Positions 13,439 to 23,423 of a stretch of 28,938 nucleotides of DNA are shown here, one piece after another. The DNA is from Chromera velia (Eukaryota; Sar; Chromeraceae): NCBI GenBank assembly GCA_018398765.1, contig JAHBMJ010001558.1:1-28938 (forward strand), in the 5' to 3' direction. A model generated the notes under the pieces. The model did not search any database and had not been told where the DNA came from. It worked only from the letters and a program-made list of their open reading frames with translations. The first letter of the stretch is position 1. Each line of letters starts with the position of its first letter. The position numbers were made by a program, and so were the translations under genes.

Positions 13439-14047
13439 GTGGAGAGAGCAACAAAGCGGAAAAAGGGAATCGTAGCCCGTCTCCTTCGTTCAGTCTGGTT
13501 AGTAGTCTCAATATTCAAGCACAAATCCCACAACTTCCCGCGCCCTTAACGTGAAGAGGTCATGCTGCGCGTTTCGATGGCAAGCCAACTGTTGGAGGCA
13601 CTGGCCACTCGTGACTCGTCCATTGTGCTCGTCGACCGGCCAGAAGAAACAGGAAGAAATTCTATATATGAAATTCTTTGAATCGAGAGTCCCCACAAAC
13701 ATCACAAAAATATTGACAAAATCGTGCGGCGCAAATCGCTCGCATGCACCGCGCGCTCCACTTCGCTGAGGCAGCTATAGTATGGAGTCAGTGACGTACA
13801 CATTCAAAGTCAGGAAAGGCCTCCCGAGAGGCACTGAGAGTTGTCACATTCTGATGATACAAAGAGATCGTCTAGAGAAAACTGGCTCTGTCGTTTCCTT
13901 CTAGACCTTCTGAAGCATTCCTATCGCCGTGCGTTGAGTTGCTTCTGTGAGGTCAGTCTGGTCTGATCTTCCTGAGATCAGTCTCGCGTTCTGCTTTGCG
14001 CGTCTTGATCTTGAGTACTTCCAACTTCGAATTTGCCCTCAGACACA
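13439..14047. promoter_or_regulatory. Shared 609-bp region between divergent genes
   Basis: This interval separates the start codons of the minus-strand gene and the plus-strand CDO-CSAD gene and must hold both promoters. I see a TATA-like stretch (TTCTATATATGAAATT) near 13660-13675 and a TGACGTAC word at 13792-13799. Neither can be assigned a function from sequence alone. A 39-codon open frame (13562-13681) lies inside it. There is an ATG-bearing leader upstream of 14048, and the start context there is ACACAATGG. Confidence 0.45.
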
Positions 14048-15252
14048 ATGGTTTCAGAAGAGACCGAAGGGTCGGACTCCAGCCCCTCGGCTTCCTCCTC
14101 GGGGGCGCAGCCGATCTCCTGTCTGGACGCGCTGTTCAACGAGCTCACGTGCATTCTTCACAACAGAGATGACCCCAAGCGTCTCGCCAAGTGCAAGGCC
14201 AAACTGGAGTCATATATTGGCTCAGGTACGCCTTCCGCACACTCAGGAGCTGAGGTTGATCGTGGTTTATGTATCGTCTAGTAATGCCGTGTCCGCACAG
14301 TGCGAGAGACCGCCATCTGTTCTTCTCAATGACCCCCTCTCCCCCATTCCCTCTCTTCTCTTCCCTTCTGCTCTCCTGCAGACTGGATCCTTCACAGCAC
14401 CATGCCGGAATGCAAGGGGTTCCACATTTATGGATATAGCAGGTGCGTGGGAGAAGAAGAGACAGTGGGTTCCTATCACACCCACCTATCTGTCTTAATG
14501 ACCCTCGGGACATTCATGATGCATGCAGGTCATATTCTTGCGCGTGCTGAGGCAGAGGGAGGGCCCCGCAGGGAAAGGGAGGGGGCGCCAGGAAGAAAGC
14601 TAATGAGGGAGTGCAGGAGGTACCGAATGTACAAAGAACAGAGACAGAACTCTTCAGAGAGAATAGAAGGGAGGGAGAAAAGTAGGAAGGGGGGACCGAG
14701 AAGGATACAAAATGTGGCATACATGGATAAAAGGGATAAACACACACACCGTCGTTACAATTGTACATGAAGGTGTCCATACTTGACGGCGTACTCTGTC
14801 TGCATGTGTTCTTTCAGAAGGCCTCCGCCCGGTTTTTGTGCATAAGCGTATCGACCCCCTCTCCCCCTGCTCACTCCCTTTTCTTCCAATCAACCCACCC
14901 CCTTTTCCCTTTTTCATTCCAACCCCCGCAGAGCCCAGGTGCGAACCCAGCCTGACCTGTTTGCGATGCTCATCCTGACCTGGTCCCCCCGCGCCACCTC
15001 TGCCATTCACAACCACCCCTGCGAGCGCTGCTTTCTCATGCCTCTTCAGGGCGACCTTTCTGAGATCAAGTACGATGTCAAGGAGGAAACAGAAAGGTCC
15101 GTCCGTCTGTGAATGAATGCGGGGGGGCATTCTGGGCTGTCGCGAGGAGTGAGGAAGCTTGCGTGCATCTTTGCTCCATCTCGAAAGGTGGATTGACTGC
15201 GCATGATAATTTGTTGGCACTGGACTGATCGAATGACATTCTTTCCTGGATC

Positions 15253-15288
<36 letters not shown>

Positions 15289-16028
15289 GTGAATGCAGCG
15301 TGACCCAGAAGGAGGCTACGCCCCTGAAGACCCACCAGGCCTGCTGGATAGATGACTCGCATGGGTGGCACGCGATCAAGAACAACGGCAACGGCCTTGC
15401 TGTGTCTCTTCACGTGTACATCCCCTCCTTCACCTCATGCAAGATTGTGGACCCCGCAACGGGAATGATCCGACAGGTCAGGTCCTTCTGGCTGTCTGTC
15501 TGTCCGTCTGGAGCTCTGGTACGCTTCCACTGAGAGAGCGCGCCAAAAGAAGAAAGAAATAGAAGAGAATGAAGAAGGAGAAAAAGAGAAAGAAAAGACG
15601 ATATAGTCTGTCTGTGTGTCTGTGTGTCTGTCTGTCTCTCTGAAAAGTGAAGTGAAGAAAAGACGATATAGTCTGTCTGTCTTCATGAAGAAAAAGAGGG
15701 AGAAGAAGAAGCATATAGTCTCTCTGTCTGTCTTTTGGTCAATTGTCTGGTTTCTTCTCTTTTGTCTGCCTGCTTTGTTTGGGGACGATCTTTTTCGTGT
15801 TTCAGGTTGGTGGATACGCAGTGAGAAGTGCAAGGACAGCTGGAAGAAGGAGAACGAGAAGAGGTGCTAGCTGACTGGAAGGAATAATCAGCAGGTGACC
15901 ACGGCACCTCGATCAAATCCTCGATCGAATGACGATTGCGTCCTTCCCCTTCCTGCCCCCCCCCACTTTTGCATGCAGGTATCCTGTTTCCCAGGCCAAA
16001 ACCCACGCATCACCCCACTCCACGACAG
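14048..16028 (+). other. Cysteine dioxygenase module (exons 1-6)
   Basis: The cupin core is in exons 3 and 4. Iron ligands are His106 and His108 in IHNHPCERCF and His159 in DSHGWHAIKN. Cys113 lies five residues after His108, and Tyr175 lies in SLHVYIPSF; these match the Cys93-Tyr157 thioether pair of animal CDO1. Arg80 in YSR aligns with the substrate-binding arginine (Arg60) of animal CDO1, and the Tyr-to-second-His spacing is 31 residues in both. The Arg80 codon is split by an intron. Everything visible points to an active dioxygenase. Exon 5 is only 15 nt (VGGYA). A longer exon 5 is possible, but it gives an Arg-rich sequence and breaks the phase match with exon 6. Confidence 0.88.
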
Positions 16029-18914
16029 GTGAGTTAGATTGTGTGTGCGTGCACACATACGCATTGACAGAGAGACAGAGAAACTGGGAGGGGTGGATCT
16101 GAGGTCAGGGAGGGAAGCCTGAACGAGTCGCGGGTATTGTTCATCTGTCGATTTCTCTTCTCGCGTCTCTCGCCCGCCCCACACGATTGTTGCAGGAGGA
16201 ATTTGCCAGCTGGCTTTGTCCTTTTCTCTTTGTCCATCGACTACTTTGAACACCTTTATACGAATCAACCTGAAGGGCTCACTCCAAGATCTACACCCTC
16301 TTCGTGCTGCCTTCACAATTCGATTTGGCCGACAACCTGATCCCCCACACTACCTTGCGCGATACCTTTCTGTTTTCGGTCTCTGCCTCTCTTGAATTCT
16401 GTGCTTGAATGAATGCCCTCAGGGTGTTCTCCCACGCCCGGGAGTACCTGTCGACCATCGACTGTCCCGCCTCGCGGCCTGTGATTAAACTCCGAACACA
16501 GCACGACATCGAGAGCATCTTCGCGAGGGAGTGTTGCCTGTCGTTGAAATTTGAAACCAACGAACCCCCTCTGGATGATGACACTCTCATGACTGCCATG
16601 AAACACACATGCGACTTCTCTACCAACACAGGTTGGTCGGTGTGTCCGCTGCTCTCTCTTTCTTTTTTGCCCATCTGATGTTCTCACATTCGCCTTCCCG
16701 TGCTGTCGCATCTAGTCTTGTCTCGCCTCCTTCCTTCCTCTCCTTTTCTTTTCTTTGTGGATGCATGTGTCTGTCCACTTTGTCTCTTCTCTCTCACATG
16801 GGCCCGTGCTGAATTAACAGAGATGGCTTGCGGCACGTGCTTGCGTCATTGACGCTGTCTCAGACTAGGTCTCAACGTTGAACAAGGTGCATGATTTCTT
16901 GTCGAATTCGTCGTACTCCTGGCTCCTTACACATACGTATACGTGTTCCCATCGCACTCTTTCTTGATGCTGCTGCAGGCCACCTCTACTTCTTCAACCA
17001 GCTGTTTGCTCGCACGGAACCGCTGGCCGTGGCTGCCGACTGCCTGGCCTCCTGTCTGAATGCCAATATGTACACATTCGAGGTACGTCGGCATTCCTTC
17101 CAGCTGTTTTTTTAAAGAGTTTTCTGCAACATTTCTGTCTGCACGTCGATCGTTCTTTCTGAAAATCCTGGTGACTGACTGAGATTGTGTTCTGCTGGTG
17201 TTCTTCTGGAAAGCATCCGGAGAGGAATGAGAAACGCTTCCTTCCTTCCAGTTTGGGGGGGGTCTGTGCGTCTGCGTGCGTCTGGAGGGAGCGAATCTCT
17301 CTTGTGTCCTTCTTGTCTTGTTACTCTCTCATGCAGCTTCGGTTCGACCATAAGACGTACATGCGTGACAGAGAGTGAGGTGTGTTTTTTGCATGCCAAC
17401 ACAGTCTTGTGTTTGTGAGTGAGGGTGGACAGACCGATGACTTATTCGTCCTCTCCTCTGATCGCTCTCAGATGGCCCCGGTGTTTCTGCTGATGGAGAG
17501 ACGACTCCTTCAACATATGGCCTCTTTCCTTGGATGGTTTTCCCATGGGGGGGACAAGGGGGGGAGGGGGGGGGAGGGGGAGGCAAAAAGAGGGGAGGGG
17601 AGTCCGAGAAGAGGGGGGGGCTCAGGGAGGAGGCGAACGATTCCGGGAGAGAGCAGCAGCAGCAGCGGGGGGGGAGGGGCAGGGGCAGGGGCGGAAAAGG
17701 GCCCCGATCTGGTTCGCAGATTCTCCGTTGCCGGAGACGGGTCAGTCAGTCAGTCAGTCTGTCTGCATGTCAGCCTGTCTCTCAGTCAGGCGGGAACTTG
17801 TGTCTCATGTATCAAAATGCGCAATCATGCATCCATCTCTTTTCTCTTCCCTGTTTCGTCTATCTACGTGCAAGTGTGTCTCTGTCCATCTATCTCCTGG
17901 CTGACTTTGGATTGCTGAACGCGATTGTTCATCTGGTATTTTTTTTCAACACATGATCGATTGCTCATCCGTGCATGTTGTTGTCTGTGGAAGGAAAAAA
18001 ACGGCAAAACTCGGTGGTCGCTGCGCTTGGTTGCCCACTTGTTTGTTCGCTTGCTTGTTTGTTCTGTAAGCTTTGTCCTTCCCTCCACTCTCTCTCATTT
18101 GTGTGAAAGAAAGCAGGAGGCCTGCCCTGAGCCCTCTGAAGAGAACACCCTCGCCCCTCGGGCTGCATGCACAGGTAGGTGCGTTGATCGGTCGGGAGCT
18201 GCCCCCCCACTTTGAATGAATATTCGCCAGGATGCATGTACATATCCTCAATAGCTAGACAGACAGACAGACTGGCAGGCAGGCGGCTGACGGGACAGGA
18301 AAAAAGGAAGGCGGGGAGGAAGGGAGAAGACGAAAGAAAGAAAGAAAGAAAGAAAGAAAGAAGAAAGAAAGAAAGAGCAGGCCTGCTTGATCGAGGGATA
18401 GCGGGAGGGAGGCCAGCCAGAGGGCATGGAGACAGAAGGGAGTGTAGTCTGTTCATCCAGATAGATACGTCTTTTTCCTTCCTTTAGTTCTTTCGTTTCT
18501 CGTTGAAGCCGTCTCTTCCTATATAGATTGTTCTTTTGAGTCACCGACCGATTGGACCATGCCGTCAGAGAGAGAGAGAGAGAGCAATGGATTGATGGAC
18601 GCTTGACGGATCGATGATGTATCTCCTGTTTAGCTGTGATGATGATGGATGCAATGAATGAATGAATGAATGAATGCAGGCAGAGGACTTCTGGTCGTTC
18701 GACGGGATTCTGAATCCTGGGGGGGCTGTGAGTAACCTGATGGCAATGAACGTGGCCAGGCACATGAAGTTTGGGTCCATCAAGAGAAGGGGGATGTATG
18801 GAATGCCCCCATTGGTGGTCTTCACTTCTGAGGAGGTCAGTTGGGCGGTTGGCTTCTCTCTAACCCCCCTCTTCTTTCTGTCCGTCTGTCTGTCTGTCTG
18901 TCTGTCTGGCTGCC

Positions 18915-18962
<48 letters not shown>

Positions 18963-21900
18963 TGTAGCGGGACCCTCTCTTCTGTCTCTTTCCCCTGTCG
19001 GTGCGTGTTCGTCTCCTGACTTCCTGTCTCCTTCCTTCTCTCTCTGCCTCCCTGCAGGGTCACGAGTCCATCGAGAAGGCCTGTGCCGTTCTGGGGATCG
19101 GGACTGACTTCTGTCGCCGCATTCCTGTGCATGTGGAGCCCAAGACGAAGAAGAAGAAGACAGAGAAGAAGAGGGAGGACGGGGAGGAGGTTCAGGAGGA
19201 GAAGGAGGAGGAAGAGGAGATTCCCCCGACTCTCCTGGCAGGGGGGTACAACAGAGGGATGAACGTGGAAGAACTGGAGGCGGCTGTGCAGAGGAGTCTG
19301 GCGGCTGGGGAGAGGCCATTCTTCGTCAACTGCTCGGCAGGGACAACGGTGGCAGGCGCATTCGATCCAATGAGAGAGATCAGAAAGGTCCGTGAGTTGA
19401 AAGAAAGCAGACGAGATTAGAGCATCCATCAAACGATTGAGTTTTCTCTCTTGAATCCATGTCGACAATGAATGTGAGGAAAGAATATGTATCTATCTGC
19501 CCCGGCCGTTGCGCACTCCCTCCCTCCGTCTTTGAAGGAGGGAAGGGTCGGGGCAGGGCAGTGAGCCAGTCCTTGCTTGTTTCTGCATGTATCCATCCGG
19601 ACTGGTCATGCATCCTTTCAAGAGGATCGAGCATTTTCGAAACTTGATCCAGAAGAGCAACGCATCGTCATCCATCAGCAAACTGAACTAATGTTCCCTC
19701 CGTGTTTACGCAAAAGGGAATCTTGACCAAAAAGTCTGGCGCATCAACGTCTCCGAACCTTTTTCCCAGACTGAACATACAGAGAGCGTCTGTTGTTTCC
19801 AACTCTCCCTCTGCATGCAGGTCTGCGACAAGTACGCCCTGTGGATGCATGTGGACGGTTCGGTGGGTGCCTCTTTTCTGCTGCCTCCTGAGGAGCCGTT
19901 CGCTTCTTTGACTGCTGGAATGAGGGAGGCGGACAGCGTCTCCTGGAATCTGCACAAACTTCTGGGGGTCCCTCTCCAGTGCTCAGTCCTTCTTACACGC
20001 TACAGGGGCAGTCTCCAGGTGAGAGAGAGAGCTGTGAGAGAGCGACCGGAGGGGAAATGAAAAAGAAATAAGTGATCCAGAGATACAGAGAGCTTAGTGC
20101 AACAGAAAATCTCCAAACCGTTTTCTTCTCTCCGCTCTTGTTTTGCTTGAGAAGAACATTCTATGGCAAGGACGTAGAAATGACACGGCGGCCATCAAAA
20201 GAGACGATATCAAATTGATCATGTTGCTTGCTGCGCATCTCCACATGGCTCACCATACTCTACTTTCCTTTCTGAACTTCTCTTTCCTGCCTGCAGGCCA
20301 CCCACGAGCAGAGCACGGTTCTGTCTCAGTTGATGGAGATGGAGGGAGGCTGTGAGGAGGGGGAGGACGACGCAGACCTCGACATTCTGCCCCCCACGGC
20401 CTCGGCAGGGGGGGGAGACGCAGGGGAGAGGGGAGGGGACCCGGAGAGGGAGAGCAGCGGAGCCGCAAGTGACTGCTGTGCTCGCACTGCGGCAACTGCG
20501 GGCTCGACCTCTCGGGGTGCGGGGGGGGGTCTGGAGATTGCCCTGCCTGGGGGGGAAAGAAACGGATCGAACTCCTGCTGTGCTGGGGGGTCTGCGAGTG
20601 CGAGAGAGAAGATGAAGCTGAAAGCGTCCTCGACCTCCACTCTCTTCCCGTCAGAGACTGCAGACACCTGCCAGTCTACGTTCCAGGTTGGTTTTTGTGG
20701 GGGGGGGCGTCTGTGTGCGTGTGTGCGTGTGGTCATTTAGGTCTGCCCCTCTTCCTCTCTGTGACTCAGATTCCTTCTCAGAGGAGTTGCTCTTTCTTCC
20801 TTCCTTCCTTCCTTTGTTTCTTCCTCAGATGTGTTCCTGCTCTTCACTCCTCTTCTTGTTCTATCCGAAATTTTATCGGTGCGGTCCAACTAAGTTTCAT
20901 GCATGTGCCTAGCTTGGCTGATTATTTTTCTCATTTCTCATTTTGCTTCTTTCTCTTTCTGGTCCCCTTCTGTGTGTCGTCTGTGATTGATGCATGCAGG
21001 CTGGGCGTCGTGCTGACGCCTTCAAGGCCTGGGTCCTGTGGAAGAAGCTGGGGGACGTCGGGATGGCCAACCGTATTCGTTTGATCTACACGCACGTGCA
21101 AGAATTGAGGGAGATGCTCTTGACGTTTCCGAAGAAACTGGCTTGCCCCGGGGCCTGTCCCTCTTTTCTTCTGCAGGGGAGCCGCAAGGAAGGGGGACCT
21201 TCAGCTTCGTCTGGGTCAGTCAGGGGGGCAGCAGGGAGGAGGAACGGGTCTCACAATGGTGGGCGGATAGGAAGGACGCACTGTCTGTCTGTACTCGTGA
21301 CTAGAGAATTCGTGTTTCGAGACTGCGCATGCTGGGTCGCGGGGGGCATTCATGTATTGGCCTTCGATCGGTGTTTTTTTCAAGTATGAGAAAAGCAAGA
21401 ACACTGAATGCACCGACCGGCCCTGCATGATTGCTGCATGAATGCAGGCTTGGGAGTGAGCGGAGTTGGATGCGCATGCGGATGCCTCCCAGTCGTTGTG
21501 GGGGCACATGTGGTGCTCTGAAGTGCAAGTTGGGAGGGCGAGAGGTGGAGTATGTCGAGGAGCCCGCAGCTGTGTTGGAAGTGGACGACGCACCTGCAGA
21601 CCTAAACGAGGGCGCATTCCAGATGGTCGGCTTTTCGGGTCTGCATTCAATGAACCGAGAGCGAAAGAGAAGGGGAAAGCGGGCAAAGGAGCAGTCTGAA
21701 GAGAAAAGAATGTGGCATTTGAAAGACCGACCTCGTAGGGTCAGATGAGAAAGAAACCAGAAAAAAAGTGGGAGAGATTTGGGAAGAGAGTTGTGTAGAG
21801 CAGGGTGGAGGGACAAGAGGAGAAAATAGCCTCGATCAGTTGGTTGCTTGGCTGGTTAACTCACACTGCAGAGAAGACTGCCTTTTTTTATGCCAAAGAG

Positions 21901-23423
21901 GTGCTGTAATTCTCCCTGCCCGCTCAGAGCACAGATTGAGAACAGACGAGCAAAAGAAGAGACCAATCAGTGCCACTTTCATCATGCAGAAATTCTTTCC
22001 CGTGCACGCACGCATGCATGCATGAATCTGATAATCCTCTTCCTCGATCCATGCATGCAGGTGTGGGAACCTGTCAGTTGCAACTGTTGCTTCTGGTCAG
22101 TGCATGGTTTTTTTTCATCCACTCTGAACAACACACAGTCTTTTCTTGTTCAGTTAGAATATGGTGGTTTGTGCCTCTCCTCTCTGGGCCGTCTCTTTGT
22201 TTCCCTCTGGGAGCCGAGACTCCTCCTGCGGCACGCACTGTTCTTAGGCTCTCTCTTTCCTGATTGATGTTCGTTAGGTTTTTTCCTTCTCCCATTTGGG
22301 CCAATTTCCATGGGCCAATTTCTTTCTATGGCTGCATGCATACCGGCACACAAAAAAACTTGTGCGTTCGGAGAGAGAGAGAGAAAGAGAGGGAGACAGA
22401 AAAGCGAAGAGAGCACGTCTGTGAGAGTGCGTATGAAATGTATATGTCTGTATGTGTGTAGTGACCTCAAAGTAGAACGTCTACACTGTCTGTCATTTTG
22501 GCTTCATGGGGGTCCTGCTGCCGGCATGGGTCAAGTTCTATTGATGTACACAGCTGCACACATGCACACCGGAACACCAAAGACTATATTCGTCTGTGTG
22601 TCTCTGTCTGTCTGGGTCCATGCAGGTGGGTCCCCTACGACCTCCGTCCGCACGTCGACGCAGAGGGCAGCTGGCAGACGCAGCCGGCTTTGCGGTCTCA
22701 CATGACGACGGTGGCACGTGCCATGAAGGCCCGAATGCTCACGGAGGGGTCCCTGATGGTCGACTGGAAGTGCATCGGGGGGAGAGTTCCCTTCTGGAGG
22801 GTGCCCTTGGTGAACCCGGACATCTGCCGTGACGATATCTTCAATGTGCTCCGAATTCTGAACAGAATAGGTGGGTTTGTGCCTCAGTGCGTGACTCTCT
22901 GGGGGAGCATAGAAGTGTGTTTGCTTCGTTTAAAGCTGAATCGATCGGTTGGTCTGGGAGTGCATGGGGCTGTGGATGCAGTTTTGGAGTTTCGGATTGG
23001 AGACGGCGTGTGGTGGTGGTCAGGTGCACTTAACCCTCTGTGCAGTCCTATCGATAGTTGTAGCATCTGTTAGGTTTGCCCTTCCTCTTGTTCTCTCTTT
23101 TTGCCCTTGTTGGATGAACAGAGCTGCATGCCTCTCTCAGTGAAGCATTTCTATATCCACACACCCCTCCTCTGTCCGCACGTCGTTCTCATGCCACTGT
23201 GCCTGCAGGCAACCGGAGCTTCCCACCCGGGTCCTTCCCTGACCCTCTCTCGGTCTCTCTGTGCATGTCGATGGAGGAGACCGAGGAGACGTATGCGGGT
23301 GTGGGGTGGGAGAGAGAGGGAGGAAAGCAAGGCGGAGGAGGCTGGAGTCCCGGACCGGAGCTGCGAGCCCGGATGGACCAGGAGGAGAACGAGAAGAAGC
23401 TTGATCACATCTGCTCGTTCTAA
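14048..23423 (+). CDS. Fused cysteine dioxygenase - cysteine sulfinate/glutamate-family decarboxylase
   Basis: Exons: 14048-14225, 14382-14442, 14932-15096, 15299-15476, 15806-15820, 15979-16028, 16423-16631, 16979-17082, 17472-17740, 18117-18174, 18680-18835, 19058-19387, 19821-20018, 20297-20686, 21000-21214, 21448-21625, 22061-22095, 22626-22870 and 23209-23423. They sum to 3249 nt: 1082 residues plus TAA, with every intron GT-AG and every phase compatible. Residues 1 to about 215 are a cupin cysteine dioxygenase (Cys + O2 to cysteine sulfinate); about 235-1011 are a PLP decarboxylase that would turn cysteine sulfinate into hypotaurine. There is no signal peptide, so a cytosolic enzyme is likely. 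The C-terminal 70 residues are Gly/Glu-rich and unassigned. Least certain are exons 5 and 10, both short and inside poorly conserved linkers. Two separate genes are unlikely: the AG|G junction of exons 6 and 7 joins the modules in frame, and there is no stop or obvious promoter between them. Confidence 0.88.
15240..15298. repeat. (GT)n microsatellite at an intron 3' end
   Basis: A GT dinucleotide run from about 15255 to 15287 ends 11 bases before the exon 4 acceptor (GAATGCAG). It replaces a normal polypyrimidine tract on the sense strand. Confidence 0.9.
17540..17700 (+). other. G-run-rich coding segment with quadruplex potential
   Basis: Within exon 9 of the fused gene the coding strand has many runs of 4-9 G separated by one to a few bases, especially 17547-17580 and 17610-17690. 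The frame is open throughout and encodes a Gly/Arg/Ser-rich insertion. The G runs could fold as quadruplexes in RNA or DNA. They are also prone to length errors in sequencing, although the frame and downstream phases agree as given. Confidence 0.75.
18332..18376. repeat. (GAAA)n microsatellite in intron 10
   Basis: GAAA repeats with one GAA interruption lie in the intron between exons 10 and 11. A (GAAT)n run at 18654-18676 abuts the exon 11 acceptor in the same intron. Confidence 0.9.
18883..18966. repeat. Compound (GTCT)n-(TC)n-(TG)n tract in intron 11
   Basis: Three adjoining simple repeats occupy the first part of intron 11: GTCT units to about 18907, TC from 18919 to 18944, then TG to about 18965. 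Confidence 0.9.

Larger units (their letters stand above)
16423..22870 (+). other. PLP-dependent decarboxylase module, CSAD/GAD family (exons 7-18)
   Basis: Family blocks in order: HLYFFNQLFART (from residue 286), MAPVFLLMERRLL (321), NPGGAVSNLMAMN (441), FTSEEGHESIEKA with the likely PLP-stacking His483, NCSAGTTVAGAFDP (572), LWMHVDG with Asp603, DSVSWNLHKLLG with the Schiff-base Lys637, QAGRRADAFKAW (787), FQMVWEPVSCNCCFWWVP (about 916-933, across three exons) and a C-terminal GGRVPFWRVPLVNPD. Four insertions enlarge it to roughly 780 residues, against about 490 for animal CSAD: about 343-430 (Gly/Arg/Ser), 509-538 (Lys then Glu), 670-777 (Gly/Ser/Ala/Glu) and 838-910. Substrate could be cysteine sulfinate, glutamate or aspartate by family; the fused dioxygenase favours cysteine sulfinate. 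Confidence 0.87.

Noticed and set aside
15806..15870. Long form of exon 5, or an alternative frame ending SEKCKDSWKKENEKRC
   Set aside because: The alternative frame needs a phase the preceding exon does not provide, and the long form gives an Arg-rich sequence that is out of phase with the best reading of exon 6.
16199..16340. Possible exon RRNLPAGFVLFSLSIDYF after a TTGCAG acceptor
   Set aside because: It runs into a stop and has no family match. Skipping it joins exons 6 and 7 in perfect phase.
21170..21304. Open frame reading GTFSFVWVSQGG, which looks like the FWFVP block of the decarboxylase and would imply a frameshift in exon 15
   Set aside because: The true block is rebuilt by exons 16-18 (FQM, VWEPVSCNCCF, WWVPYDL) with correct phases, and exon 15 in its own frame ends at a GTCAGT donor. 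No frameshift is needed.
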